Shown here: piece by piece, positions 21,971-30,419 of the stretch
How positions within the stretch are numbered: position 1 is the first letter of the stretch
Layout: every line of letters starts with the position of its first letter
Assembly: GCA_046723645.1 (NCBI GenBank)
Contig: JBKOUY010000002.1
Span: 1 to 44,616 of the forward strand
DNA: 44,616 nt
Reading direction: 5' to 3'
DNA from: DASQUK01 sp046723645
GTDB taxonomy: Bacteria > Actinomycetota > Acidimicrobiia > Acidimicrobiales > VFJN01
Notes under the pieces: generated by a model
Database searches by the model: none
What the model saw: only the letters and a program-made list of their open reading frames with translations
What the model was told of the DNA's origin: nothing
Position numbers and translations under genes: made by a program

Positions 21971-24706
21971 TCAGGTGTCGTGGTGGAGCGTCGCCAGCGA
22001 GAAGCCACGCCGCGCGCCCAGGCGGTCCTGGCCCGTCGTCGGATCAGGCACGCGCCACGCGTGGCGACCTGACCCGACCACCAGGGGTTCGGGGGGAGCG
22101 GCCACGCCCGGCAGCACCACCTCCGCCGTCGTGTTCGGTGGCACGAGGGCCGTGACCTCGAGCGATTCGCCGTCGATCCGCCACGACGACTCCGCCAGCC
22201 CGTAGGGCGTGCGGTGCCGGCTGCTGGCCCACGAGAGCCCGCCGCCCGGGACCGGCGCAATGCGGATCCGCCGGTAGCCGGGGGCGGCCGGTGCGAGCCC
22301 TCCCACGGTGCGGTGCAGCCAGTCGGCTACCGCGCCGAGCGCGTAGTGGTTGAAGGAGTTCATCCGCACGCCGTTGAGCGAGCCATCGGGCTTGAGCCCG
22401 TCCCAGCGCTCCCAGACCGTCGTGGCCCCGCGCAACACGGCGTACAGCCACGACGGGCAGTCCTCCTGCATGAGCAGCTCGTAGGCGGTGGCGGCCTCGC
22501 CGGCATCGCACAGGGCGTCACATACGATCGGCGTGCCCACGAAGCCGGTGGCGATCCGGTAGCCGGCGTGGCGGACCAGCTTGGCCAGCCGGCGGCCGGC
22601 CCGCGCGCGCTGGTCGGCCTCGGGGAGCAGGGCGTAGCGCAGCGCCAGGGCGTAGGCGGTCTGCGAGTCGGACACCAGCAGGCCGCTCGGCGCGACGTAC
22701 TCGCGGACGAAGGCGGCGCGCACCTCGGCGGCGATCGACCGGTAGCGAGGGGCGTCGTCGCCCTGGCTCTCGCGCCCGCCGCCCACGACGTCCGCGGCGG
22801 CGGCCAGCACGTCGAGCGAGTGGCACAGCGCCGCAGTGGCCACCAGGTGGGGATCGGTGCGCGCCTCGTGTGGCCGATCCTCAGGCGCCGAGGGGTCGAG
22901 CCAGTCGGCGAACTGGAAGCCCTCGTCCCACAGCCGGTTCTCGCCGGCCAGGCCGACGACCAGCTCGACCCAGGCGCGCATGCTGGCGTACTGGTCCCGC
23001 AGGACGCCGTCGTCCCCGAACCGCTGGTAGAGGACCCAGGGGACGATCACGGCGGCATCGCCCCACACCGCGGCGGGAAACAGGCCCTCGAGCGCGTTGG
23101 GCACCACCAGGGGGACGACGCCGTCGGCGCCCTGTTCGGCGGCGAGATCGGCCAGCCACGACACGAGCACGCCGGCGCAGTCGTAGAGGAAGCTGGCGGT
23201 CGGGCCGAACACGTTGATGTCGCCCGTCCAACCGAGCCGCTCGTCACGCTGCGGGCAGTCCGTGGGCACGTCGAGGAAGTTGCCCCGCATCCCCCAGACC
23301 ACGTTCGCGTGGAGCCTGGTGATGCGCTCGTCCGAGCAGGCGAACCAGCCCGTGCGCTCCATGTCCGAGTGGCAGACGACGGCGGTGTTCGCCTCGTGGC
23401 CCGGCGGCTCCGTCGTGGAACCGTGCGCCCGGATCTCGGCGTAGCGGAACCCGTGGAATGTGAACCGCGGCTCCCAGGTCTCGCGACCCTCGCCCCGCAG
23501 CGTGTAGCGATCGGTCGCTTGGGCCCCGCGCAACGGCGCAGTGCACAGCTCGCCGCCCTCGAGGACCTCGGCATGGCGAATCGTCAGGGTCGATCCCGCG
23601 TCGCCCTCGGCGCTGATCCGCACGCGGCCGACGAGGTTCTGGCCGAAGTCGACGATGGTGCGCCCCGACGGCGAGGTGGTCACCCCGATGGCACGCACGG
23701 TCTCGGTGCGACGGACGGGCGGCCCCGTGCGCGCCACCAGGGTGCCCATGTCGCGTGCGACCGCGGTGGTCGATCGCCAGTCGCGGTCGTCAAAGCCGGC
23801 GCCGGACCAGCCCGGTTGCTCCAGCCGGGCGTCGTAGGCCTCGCCGGCGTAGATGCCGCTGGCGACGATCGGCGCCGCGTGGGCACGCCAGGTTCCGTCG
23901 GCCGCAGTGGCGACCGTCAGCGTGGTGCCGTCGGCCATCGTGAGTTCGAGCTGGGCCAGGAGGGCGAGGCGGTGGCCGTAGACGCGCCGCCCGCCATCCC
24001 AGCCGAGCCGGCCGCCGTACCAGCCCTCGGCCAGCCACGCACCGATGGCGTTGGCGCCCGGCCGCACGAGGCCGGTCACGTCGAACGTCTCCACCCGCAG
24101 CCGGTGGTCGTAGCTCGTCCACCCCGGCGCCAGCACGTGATCGCCGACGCGAGTGCCGTTGAGCTCGACCTCGTAGACGCCGAGCGCCGTGATGTACAGG
24201 CGCGCCCGCTCAACGGGGCCGGGCACCTCGAAGTCCCGGCGGAGCAGCGACGGTCGGGTGGTGGGCGGCTCGTCCTCGGCGGCCTCCGTCGCCTCGGCCT
24301 CGTCCGGCGCGATGAACCGGGCGGACCAGTCGGACGCATCCAGGATCCCGGCCTCGACCTCGGCCGGCTCGCTCCACGCGGATGCTGCCCCGTCCGAGCC
24401 CCACACCCGGACGCGCACGCGCCGCCGCTGCCGCGACTCGAGCGGCTCGGCCGGCCACGGCACCAACACCGACTCGTCGGACCCGACCCGCCCGGGCGTC
24501 GTCGCCGGCACACCCCGGCCGTCGATGACCTCGATCTCGTGTGCGACCTGTCGCCACCCGGGCGCATCCGTCTCGGTGATCCACGACAGGCGGGGAGCGG
24601 CCACACCGATCCCCAGCCCGTCGCCGGCCCGGCGGTGCTCGAACCGCACCGCGGTCACTGTTGCCACCGTCGCCGTCGTCGATCCGGTCGCCGTCGGTCC
24701 GGTCAT
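21971..24706 (-). CDS. Alpha-L-rhamnosidase, glycoside hydrolase family 78
   Basis: A 911-residue GH78 enzyme. N-terminal beta-sandwich domains (to about residue 370) include FEHRRAGDGLGIGVAAPRLSW and YITALGVYEVELNGTRVGD. The (alpha/alpha)6 barrel then carries the family hallmark DVPTDCPQRDERLGWTGD around residues 476-494, where acidic residues act in inverting hydrolysis. NSFNHYALGAVADWLHR and a C-terminal sandwich follow. It removes terminal L-rhamnose from rhamnosides such as plant glycosides or polysaccharide fragments. No signal peptide is seen, so it should act in the cytoplasm on imported small rhamnosides. It is upstream of and co-oriented with the importer operon. Confidence 0.93.
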   Translation of the reverse strand: MTGPTATGSTTATVATVTAVRFEHRRAGDGLGIGVAAPRLSWITETDAPGWRQVAHEIEVIDGRGVPATTPGRVGSDESVLVPWPAEPLESRQRRRVRVRVWGSDGAASAWSEPAEVEAGILDASDWSARFIAPDEAEATEAAEDEPPTTRPSLLRRDFEVPGPVERARLYITALGVYEVELNGTRVGDHVLAPGWTSYDHRLRVETFDVTGLVRPGANAIGAWLAEGWYGGRLGWDGGRRVYGHRLALLAQLELTMADGTTLTVATAADGTWRAHAAPIVASGIYAGEAYDARLEQPGWSGAGFDDRDWRSTTAVARDMGTLVARTGPPVRRTETVRAIGVTTSPSGRTIVDFGQNLVGRVRISAEGDAGSTLTIRHAEVLEGGELCTAPLRGAQATDRYTLRGEGRETWEPRFTFHGFRYAEIRAHGSTTEPPGHEANTAVVCHSDMERTGWFACSDERITRLHANVVWGMRGNFLDVPTDCPQRDERLGWTGDINVFGPTASFLYDCAGVLVSWLADLAAEQGADGVVPLVVPNALEGLFPAAVWGDAAVIVPWVLYQRFGDDGVLRDQYASMRAWVELVVGLAGENRLWDEGFQFADWLDPSAPEDRPHEARTDPHLVATAALCHSLDVLAAAADVVGGGRESQGDDAPRYRSIAAEVRAAFVREYVAPSGLLVSDSQTAYALALRYALLPEADQRARAGRRLAKLVRHAGYRIATGFVGTPIVCDALCDAGEAATAYELLMQEDCPSWLYAVLRGATTVWERWDGLKPDGSLNGVRMNSFNHYALGAVADWLHRTVGGLAPAAPGYRRIRIAPVPGGGLSWASSRHRTPYGLAESSWRIDGESLEVTALVPPNTTAEVVLPGVAAPPEPLVVGSGRHAWRVPDPTTGQDRLGARRGFSLATLHHDT

Positions 24707-24756
24707 CCGGTGCGAGCGTAAGTGCTCACGGGTCGGCGATCAGTAGCGTGGCCGCC

Positions 24757-25392
24757 GTGACCGACGCGGGCCGCGATGCTGCCGTCTCACAAGTGGCCAG
24801 CGGCGACGGGCGAGCGCTCCAGGCGCGTGGCCAGCGCACCCGACAGCGCCTCCTCGACGCCGCCGCCGAGGTGTTCGACCGCATCGGCTATCACGCGGCG
24901 CGGGTCGACGACATCGTGGCCGCGGCGGAGAGCAGCCACGGAACCTTCTACCTCTACTTCACGTCGAAGGAGGACCTGTTCGAGCAGCTCGTGGGCGAGG
25001 TCGCCGTCGAGTTGCGCGCCCTCATCGGTGAGCTCGCACCCGTGACCAATTCCGCCCGGGGCCGCGCGGCACTGCGGGCGTGGCTGGCGCAGGTGGGCGA
25101 GGCCTACGCCCGGCACGGCCGGGTGATCCGTGCTTGGACGGAGGCCGACCTGTCGGGCGAGCCCGTCGGGCGCCGCAGCGAGGACGTCCTCGCCCGCCTG
25201 GCGCTGGCCCTGACCCGGCGGCTGCGCGTGCCCAAGCGCTCGGGCCTGAATCCCACGATCGCCACACTGGCGCTCATGATGATGGTCGAACGTCTCAACT
25301 ACTACGCAGCCAGCGGCCGGCTCGACGTCCACGAGGGGGACGAGCTGCTCGACACGCTGACCGACATCATCATGGCGGCGGCCTTCGGTTGA
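24757..25392 (+). CDS. TetR family transcriptional regulator
   Basis: A 211-residue TetR-type regulator. The DNA-binding domain is at about residues 25-75 and includes RTRQRLLDAAAEVFDRIGYHA, VDDIVAAAESSHGTFYLYF and SKEDLFEQLV, with the HGTFYLYF recognition helix end. The C-terminal domain is helical and of unknown ligand. The GTG at 24757 is preferred: the frame upstream is Ser/Pro-rich and overlaps the divergent rhamnosidase gene. A perfect 22-base palindrome lies 10 bases after its stop and directly before the alcohol dehydrogenase, so that gene is a likely target. Control of three further sites with the same core is possible (see findings). Confidence 0.88.
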   Translation: MTDAGRDAAVSQVASGDGRALQARGQRTRQRLLDAAAEVFDRIGYHAARVDDIVAAAESSHGTFYLYFTSKEDLFEQLVGEVAVELRALIGELAPVTNSARGRAALRAWLAQVGEAYARHGRVIRAWTEADLSGEPVGRRSEDVLARLALALTRRLRVPKRSGLNPTIATLALMMMVERLNYYAASGRLDVHEGDELLDTLTDIIMAAAFG

Positions 25393-25402
25393 CCACCGCA
25401 CT

Positions 25403-25424
25403 AATCTGACACCGGTGTCAGATT
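25403..25424. promoter_or_regulatory. Perfect palindromic operator before the alcohol dehydrogenase
   Basis: A 22-base perfect palindrome whose 16-base core is CTGACACCGGTGTCAG (25406-25421). It lies between the TetR stop and the GGAGGGGGG ribosome binding site of the next gene, 16 bases before the ATG. Length and symmetry are typical of TetR-family operators. Confidence 0.8.
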
Positions 25425-25440
25425 TGCGGAGGGGGGCCCG

Positions 25441-26526
25441 ATGACCACGACGGAGGTTCCGGCGTCGATGCCGGCGGCCGTCTACCACGGCGCCGGCGAG
25501 GTGGCGGTGGAGGACCGGCCGGTTCCGTCCCCCGGCCCCGGGGAGGTGCTGGTCGAGGTCGACCACTGCGGCATCTGTGGCTCCGACCTCCACCTGATCG
25601 CCGAGCGGTTGGGCACCGCCGGGACGGTCCTGGGCCACGAGTACAGCGGCGTCGTGGCCGCACTCGGCGAGGGGGTGACCGCCTGGTCCGTGGGTGACGA
25701 GGTGGTCGGGGGCCCGGCGCCCCGGTGCGGCCGGTGCCGCCGCTGCCTCGAGGGCCAGCCCTCGCAGTGCGAGGTGCGCGGCCAGATCATGACCGACGGG
25801 CACGACGGTGCGTTCGCCCGGTTCACGCTCGTCGACGCCCGCGCCCTGGTGCGGATCCCCGAGCGCCTCGGCCGTCGCGAGGCGGCACTGGCCGAGCCCC
25901 TGGCGGTGGCGCTGCACGGCATTACCCGATCGGGCATCGGGCCCGGGGACACCGTGATGGTGATGGGCGCCGGGCCGATCGGCGCCCTGACGGTGGCGGC
26001 CCTGCTGGCCCGAGGCCTCGGTCCGGTGACCGTGGTCGAGCCGGCCCCGCCCCGCCAGGCGCTGGCGCGGGCCCTGGGGGCCGAGGTCCTGCATCCGGAC
26101 GACCTGCCCACGTACCCGATGTGGGAGCCCGAGCGGCTGTCGCCGCTGGCCGTGGACGTCGTCCTCGAGTGCTCGGGCAACAAGGCGGCGATGCAGGCGG
26201 GCCTGCACCAGCTCCGGCGTGGGGGCCGTATGGTGCTAATCGGGGCCGGCATGCAGCCGCCGTCGTTCGACCCCAATCGCATGCTGCTGAACGAGCTGAC
26301 GGTCACCGGCTCGTTCGTGTACGACACCGACGGCTTCGACCGGGCGTTGGAGCTGCTGTCGAGGGCGGGTGCGATCCCGACCGACGTCCTGATCGAGGCC
26401 GACGACGTCGGGCTCGACCGCGTCGGCGAGGCGGTGCGGGGGCTGGCGGCTGGCGAGACCGCCGGCAAGGTCATGGTGGCGCCGGGTCTCACGCTGGCCG
26501 CGGGCCCCACGACGGAGGAGGCGTGA
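25441..26526 (+). CDS. Zinc-dependent alcohol dehydrogenase (MDR family)
   Basis: A 361-residue medium-chain dehydrogenase. The catalytic zinc site is C43 in HCGICGSD with H66/E67 in LGHEYSG. The structural zinc lobe has C96, C99, C102 and C110 (CGRCRRCLEGQPSQC). The nucleotide-binding motif GAGPIGALT is near residue 179. It resembles sorbitol/threonine/butanediol dehydrogenases and should oxidise a secondary alcohol or polyol with NAD(P). GGAGGGGGG lies before the ATG, and the TetR palindrome sits immediately upstream. Its TGA overlaps the ATG of the VOC gene (TGATG), so the two are co-translated. The natural substrate cannot be read. Confidence 0.9.
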   Translation: MTTTEVPASMPAAVYHGAGEVAVEDRPVPSPGPGEVLVEVDHCGICGSDLHLIAERLGTAGTVLGHEYSGVVAALGEGVTAWSVGDEVVGGPAPRCGRCRRCLEGQPSQCEVRGQIMTDGHDGAFARFTLVDARALVRIPERLGRREAALAEPLAVALHGITRSGIGPGDTVMVMGAGPIGALTVAALLARGLGPVTVVEPAPPRQALARALGAEVLHPDDLPTYPMWEPERLSPLAVDVVLECSGNKAAMQAGLHQLRRGGRMVLIGAGMQPPSFDPNRMLLNELTVTGSFVYDTDGFDRALELLSRAGAIPTDVLIEADDVGLDRVGEAVRGLAAGETAGKVMVAPGLTLAAGPTTEEA

Positions 26527-26984
26527 TGCCGCATCCCTACTATCCGGCCGGCAACCCCAAGTTCAATCACGTGGCCCTGAGCGTGCCGTCCGACCTCCTC
26601 GACGAGACCAACCGCGCCGACCTGTGCCGCTACTTCAGCGAGGTCCTCGGCTTCGACGAGATGCCGACGGAGACGATCGACCGGAAGCGGTTGGTCCTGG
26701 CGTGCGTGCACTGGGACCAGTTCATCTACCTCGTCGCCAACGACGAGCCGATGCGCTGCCCCCGCACCGACCACTACGGCTTCGCCGTCCGGTCGCGTGA
26801 CGACCTCGTCGCCGCGCGCGATCGGGCCGTGGCCTTCCGGGAGCGCGACCCCCGGGTCGACCTCGACGACCTGGCGATGGACGACCAGGGAGTGGTGAAG
26901 ATCCACTCCATCTATGTCCGGTACCTGCTGCCCATGACCTGCGAGCTGCAGTACTGGGAGTTCCCCGAGCAGCCCGTGGGATAG
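26526..26984 (+). CDS. VOC-fold protein
   Basis: A 152-residue protein with the vicinal oxygen chelate pattern: KFNHVALSVPSDLL (first strand with His), then YFSEVLGFDEM, a central DHYGFAVRSRDDLVAARDRAV half, and a C-terminal strand LPMTCELQYWEF with an acidic ligand candidate Glu. His in the first strand, His in TDHYGF and this Glu could form a metal site as in glyoxalase or epimerase members. The ATG overlaps the stop of the alcohol dehydrogenase by one base. It may act on the product of that enzyme, but the reaction is unknown. Confidence 0.75.
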   Translation: MPHPYYPAGNPKFNHVALSVPSDLLDETNRADLCRYFSEVLGFDEMPTETIDRKRLVLACVHWDQFIYLVANDEPMRCPRTDHYGFAVRSRDDLVAARDRAVAFRERDPRVDLDDLAMDDQGVVKIHSIYVRYLLPMTCELQYWEFPEQPVG

Positions 26985-27007
26985 GGCGACCTACCGCCCC
27001 TCGGGCT
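26971..27007. terminator. Bidirectional terminator-like stem between convergent genes
   Basis: An outer 6-bp stem (AGCCCG at 26971-26976 with CGGGCT at 27002-27007) encloses an inner 5-bp stem (GGGCG at 26984-26988 with CGCCC at 26995-26999). It spans both stop codons of the VOC gene and the SDR gene, which are only 6 bases apart. It lacks T runs. Confidence 0.4.
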
Positions 27008-27920
27008 CGGGCGCGGTCGGGAGGAACGGCGGGACCGAGCCGTCGCTGCGGCCGAGGACCGCCTCCCGCTGGGCCGCCATGGCGTCCAGCGTCCACGGCT
27101 TGTCGGACCGCACCTCGGTGACGGGATGCCACCCCGCGAGGAGCTGCACCAGGCCGCCCTGCACCTTGACCACCTGCCCGGAGATCCCGGCCGCGAGGTC
27201 GGACGCCAGCCAGCACGCCACCGCTGCGACGTTGGCCGGGTCGAACCGGTCGAACCCCGATTCGTCCGGCGCCATGGCTCCGCCGGCGACCGCCTCGGTG
27301 AGGCGCGTCCGCGCCACCGGTGCGATGGCGTTGACGCGGACGCCGAGCCGCTCGAGCTCGCGCGCCAGCACGATGGTGAGCGCGGCGATCCCGGCCTTGG
27401 CGGCCGCGTAGTTGGCCTGCCCGGCGTTGCCGTACAGGCCCGACTCGCTCGACGTGTTGACGATGACCCCGCCGGTGGGTTCGCCGGTCTCCCTGAAGCG
27501 CGCCCGCCACCAGGTGGCGGCGTGGCGGGCCACGGCGAAGTGACCCTTGAGGTGGACGTCGATGACGGCGTCCCATTCGGCTTCGGACATGCTGAAGCTC
27601 ATGCGGTCGCGCAGGATCCCGGCGTTGTTGATCACGACGTCGAGCCGCCCGAACCGGTCCACCGCCAGCGAGACGAGCGCGTCGGCGCCGTCCCACGTCG
27701 CAATGTCGTGGGTGCTGGCGACCGCGGCGCCGCCGGCCGCCTGGATCTCGTCGACCACGGCGTGGGCGGGCCCCGTGTCGTTGCCCGAGCCGTCGGCGGC
27801 GCCGCCCAGGTCGTTGACGACCACCGCAGCGCCCTCGGCGGCCAGCAGGTGCGCCTCCTCGCGTCCGATCCCCCGCCCCGCCCCGGTGACGATGGCCGCC
27901 TTGCCGTCGAACAGCCCCAT
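26991..27920 (-). CDS. SDR oxidoreductase, HSD4/MFE-2-type 3-hydroxyacyl-CoA dehydrogenase-like
   Basis: A 309-residue short-chain dehydrogenase. TGAGRGIG is at residues 12-19, NDLGG ends the second strand (an acidic residue favouring NAD), NNAGILRD is typical of the MFE-2 type, and SSESGLYGNAGQANYAAAKAG holds the catalytic Ser and Tyr-x3-Lys. After the core comes a 50-residue C-terminal tail (VQGGLVQLLAGWHPV onwards) like that of actinobacterial HSD4A/17-beta-HSD4 proteins. These act on 3-hydroxyacyl-CoA or steroid side-chain intermediates. A palindrome of the TGACAC-like group lies 20 bases before its ATG. It probably forms its own unit, convergent with the VOC gene. Confidence 0.87.
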   Translation of the reverse strand: MGLFDGKAAIVTGAGRGIGREEAHLLAAEGAAVVVNDLGGAADGSGNDTGPAHAVVDEIQAAGGAAVASTHDIATWDGADALVSLAVDRFGRLDVVINNAGILRDRMSFSMSEAEWDAVIDVHLKGHFAVARHAATWWRARFRETGEPTGGVIVNTSSESGLYGNAGQANYAAAKAGIAALTIVLARELERLGVRVNAIAPVARTRLTEAVAGGAMAPDESGFDRFDPANVAAVACWLASDLAAGISGQVVKVQGGLVQLLAGWHPVTEVRSDKPWTLDAMAAQREAVLGRSDGSVPPFLPTAPEPEGR

Positions 27921-27939
27921 GCGACTCCCCTCGCTGTTT

Positions 27940-27955
27940 CTGACATGCCCGTCAG
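27940..27955. promoter_or_regulatory. Candidate TetR-type operator (imperfect TGAC...GTCA palindrome)
   Basis: CTGACATGCCCGTCAG has 5-bp perfect outer arms (CTGAC/GTCAG) and 6 of 8 matching half-site bases. It is 20-35 bases upstream of the SDR start and resembles the perfect site at 25406-25421. Confidence 0.5.
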
Positions 27956-28123
27956 GTCCGGCCGACGCAGACTAGTGGGCGCTCGCGACCAGGAGCTTCC
28001 TTCCGTCCAAGACGGCCGCACCGTCGGGGTGCGATCGTCGGGCGCGACAAGTTTTTCGCCGCCGCGACGTCGTAACTGGAAACTTCGTAGTGACACCGCC
28101 CCCGAGGAGTAGCGTAGGCGAAC

Positions 28124-29137
28124 ATGCGTACGACAATCAGTTCGGAGAAGCTGGTCCGAGAGTTCGACAGCCTCAGGGCGGTCGACGAGGTCGACCTCGA
28201 GATCGAGCAGGGCGAGATCTACGGCTTCCTCGGGCCCAACGGCGCCGGGAAGTCGACCACCGTCCGGGTCCTCTGCACGCTGCTGGCGCCCACCTCCGGC
28301 CGCGCCGTCGTGGCCGGCTACGACGTCGCCACCGACCCCGGCAAGGTGCGGCTGAGCATCGGCGTCGCCCTCCAGGAGGCGGCGCTCGATCCCAAGCAGA
28401 CCGGCAACGAGCTGCTGCGCCTCCAGGGCCGGCTCTATGGCCTGTCCAAGGCGGAGGTCGAGCAGCGGCTAGCCGACCTTGCTCAGCTGGTCGACATCGG
28501 CGACGCGTTGAACCGGCCCATCAGCACCTACTCCGGCGGCATGAAGCGCCGCCTCGACCTCGCCGCCGCCCTCGTGCACAACCCGCAGGTGCTCTTCCTC
28601 GACGAACCGACCACCGGGCTCGACCCCATGAGCCGGGCTCGGGTGTGGGACGAGGTGCGCCGCCTCAACCGAGACCTCGACATGACCATCTTCCTCACCA
28701 CCCAGTACCTCGAGGAGGCCGACGAGCTGGCCGACCGGGTCGGCATCATCAACGACGGCAAGCTGGTCGCCGAGGGCACCCCATTCGAGCTGAAGCGCCG
28801 CATCGGCAACGACGTGATCTTCGCCCGGCTCGACGGCGACGCCGCCGCTGCCTGCCCGATGGTCGAGGCCGTGGCCGGCGTCGCCGGCGTCGAAGCCCGG
28901 GCCAACGAGATGGTGATCACAGCCGCCGAGGGCACCGCCGTGATCGGCCCGGTGGCCGTCGCCCTCAACAACTGCGGCATCCCGGTGCGCGACCTCACGC
29001 TGCGCACGCCGACGCTCGACGACGTCTTCCTCGAGCTGACCGGCACGCACATCCAGACGTCCGACGAGGCCATCGAGGCCGAGCTGGCCGAGATGACCGA
29101 GATGAACGAGAGCGACAGCACGGAGGTGAGCTCGTGA
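28124..29137 (+). CDS. ABC transporter ATP-binding protein, DrrA type
   Basis: A 337-residue ABC ATPase. Walker A GPNGAGKST is at 37-45, the signature YSGGMKRRLDLA near 142-153, and Walker B VLFLDEPTTGLD near 163-174. The C-terminal 100 residues hold the DUF4162-type extension common to DrrA-like exporter ATPases (TPTLDDVFLELTG). It should drive an efflux pump with the next gene, whose GTG overlaps its TGA by 4 bases. In a lipid/acyl-CoA neighbourhood it may export a hydrophobic metabolite or drug, but no substrate is evident. In the 203-base gap before it only the operator of the divergent SDR and an AT-richer stretch at 28046-28095 stand out, the latter a probable promoter. Confidence 0.9.
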   Translation: MRTTISSEKLVREFDSLRAVDEVDLEIEQGEIYGFLGPNGAGKSTTVRVLCTLLAPTSGRAVVAGYDVATDPGKVRLSIGVALQEAALDPKQTGNELLRLQGRLYGLSKAEVEQRLADLAQLVDIGDALNRPISTYSGGMKRRLDLAAALVHNPQVLFLDEPTTGLDPMSRARVWDEVRRLNRDLDMTIFLTTQYLEEADELADRVGIINDGKLVAEGTPFELKRRIGNDVIFARLDGDAAAACPMVEAVAGVAGVEARANEMVITAAEGTAVIGPVAVALNNCGIPVRDLTLRTPTLDDVFLELTGTHIQTSDEAIEAELAEMTEMNESDSTEVSS

Positions 29138-29958
29138 CCGCCATCGACACCGCCGTCACGGCGCCGGTCACGCCGAGCGCCATCAGGGCCCGCCCGGCCG
29201 GCCTCCTCCACGACATCGCCTCCATCGCCGGTCGCGCCCTGCGGGCGGTCCCGCGCGACGTGGAGTCGGTGATCCCGCCGATCTTCATCGCCCTGTTCTT
29301 CTTCGTCGTCAACGTCGGCACGCTGTCCGACCTCACCGAGAACAACATCCCCGGCTTCGACTTCACCGCGTTCCAAATGCCCACGGCGATCCTGCTCGGG
29401 GTCACCGGCGTGTCTCGGGCCTACGCGCTGGTGCTCGACGTCCAGAACGGCTACTTCGACCGGCTCCTGCTCACCCCGATCAGGCGCCTGGCCATCCTGC
29501 TGGGGCACCTGTGCGCCGACGTTTCGGTGGCGTGCGCGCTGACGATCCCGATCATCATCATGGGCTTCATCCTCGGCGTGCGGTTCGAGTCGGGGCCCCT
29601 GGGGGTCGTGGCCTTCATCGTCCTGGCCGGCCTGTGGAGCCTGGCCTTCGCCGGATTCGGCTACGCCATCGCCCTCAAGACCGGCAACCCGGCGGCGGTG
29701 AACTCCAGCTTCCTGCTGTTCTTCCCCTTCCTGTTCCTGACCTCGTCGTACGTCCCCCGCGAGGAGCTCAGCGGGTGGCTCGACACGGTCGCCTCCATCA
29801 ACCCCGTCACCTACCTCCTCGAGGGCCTGCGCTCGCTGGTGATCGAGGGGTGGCAGTGGGCCGACCTGGGCCAGGCGCTGGTGGCCGTGGCCGCGGTCGG
29901 CAGCATCAGCATGTGGCTGTGCTTCGCCGCGCTGCGCGGCCGCATCAAGCGTGGCTGA
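29134..29958 (+). CDS. ABC-2 type transporter permease, DrrB type
   Basis: A 274-residue ABC-2 permease with about six hydrophobic segments: IPPIFIALFFFVVNVGT, ILLGVTGVSRAYAL, ACALTIPIIIMGFILG, VVAFIVLAGLWSLAFAG, FLLFFPFLFLTSSYVP and AVAAVGSISMWLCFA. The SSYVPREELSGWLDTVASINPVTYLLEGLRSL block is the ABC-2 family signature region. The GTG at 29134 is chosen because it gives the GTGA overlap with the ATPase gene and has GGAGG 8 bases before. Larger frames reaching to 28090 run through the ATPase gene. It ends within the first codons of the DUF35 gene (8-base overlap). Confidence 0.88.
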   Translation: MTAIDTAVTAPVTPSAIRARPAGLLHDIASIAGRALRAVPRDVESVIPPIFIALFFFVVNVGTLSDLTENNIPGFDFTAFQMPTAILLGVTGVSRAYALVLDVQNGYFDRLLLTPIRRLAILLGHLCADVSVACALTIPIIIMGFILGVRFESGPLGVVAFIVLAGLWSLAFAGFGYAIALKTGNPAAVNSSFLLFFPFLFLTSSYVPREELSGWLDTVASINPVTYLLEGLRSLVIEGWQWADLGQALVAVAAVGSISMWLCFAALRGRIKRG

Positions 29959-30382
29959 CGGCGCCGCCGAACCCGGGGCCTGGCTCACAAACGACGCCGG
30001 CGGGCACGTGGCGCTGCTCGGCGGGTGGTCGCCCACAAGCGGTCGGCACCACTTCCCGCCGGCGCAGCGCTGCCCGTACTCCGGCGCCGTCGACGTCGAG
30101 GTCGTGCCGCTGCCACGCACCGGGAGCCTGTGGGCCTGGACCACCGTGACCAGCGCGCCCCCCGGCTACGAGGGCCCGGTCCCCTACGGGTTCGGCGTCG
30201 TCGAGCTCGACGGCGTCGGCCTGCGGGTCGTCGGTCGGCTCACCGAGCCCGACCCGTCGGCGCTGCGGGAGGGCCAGCCGATGGTCGTGACCACCGAGAC
30301 GTTGCCCGGCGGGCTGGTCGTATGGGCCTTCGCTCCCGAGGACCGCGCGGACCTGGCGGATCGGGCGGAGGCCGTGGTGTGA
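29951..30382 (+). CDS. DUF35 OB-fold protein (thiolase partner), degenerate zinc ribbon
   Basis: A 143-residue DUF35/Zn-ribbon OB-fold protein. The OB fold is clear: GSLWAWTTVTSAPPGYEGPVPYGFGVVELDG, shown here in parts, is the family's core, followed by the LREGQPMVV strand. The N-terminal ribbon normally has four Cys. Here only one remains (FPPAQRCPYSGA), so zinc binding is probably lost. DUF35 proteins form complexes with thiolase-like enzymes, for example with the aldolase Ltp2 in steroid degradation. A thiolase gene follows 37 bases downstream. The GTG start overlaps the permease gene by 8 bases, so it is in one transcript with the ABC exporter. Confidence 0.82.
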   Translation: MADGAAEPGAWLTNDAGGHVALLGGWSPTSGRHHFPPAQRCPYSGAVDVEVVPLPRTGSLWAWTTVTSAPPGYEGPVPYGFGVVELDGVGLRVVGRLTEPDPSALREGQPMVVTTETLPGGLVVWAFAPEDRADLADRAEAVV

Positions 30383-30419
30383 GGCGGCCGCCGGCCGGTC
30401 CGATGCGAGGCGCCCCACG

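Noticed and set aside
22214..24721. Long plus-strand frame opposite the rhamnosidase
   Set aside because: Same reason: it mirrors the GH78 gene and has low-complexity composition.
24707..24733. Near-palindrome GTGAGC/GCTCGCAC before the rhamnosidase as a DeoR operator
   Set aside because: The arms are offset and do not match the site before rhaT. Too weak to list as a feature.
28020..28095. Similarity of TCGTAACTG before the ABC exporter to the rhaT upstream site
   Set aside because: Only nine bases agree and the surrounding sequence differs, so it is probably chance.
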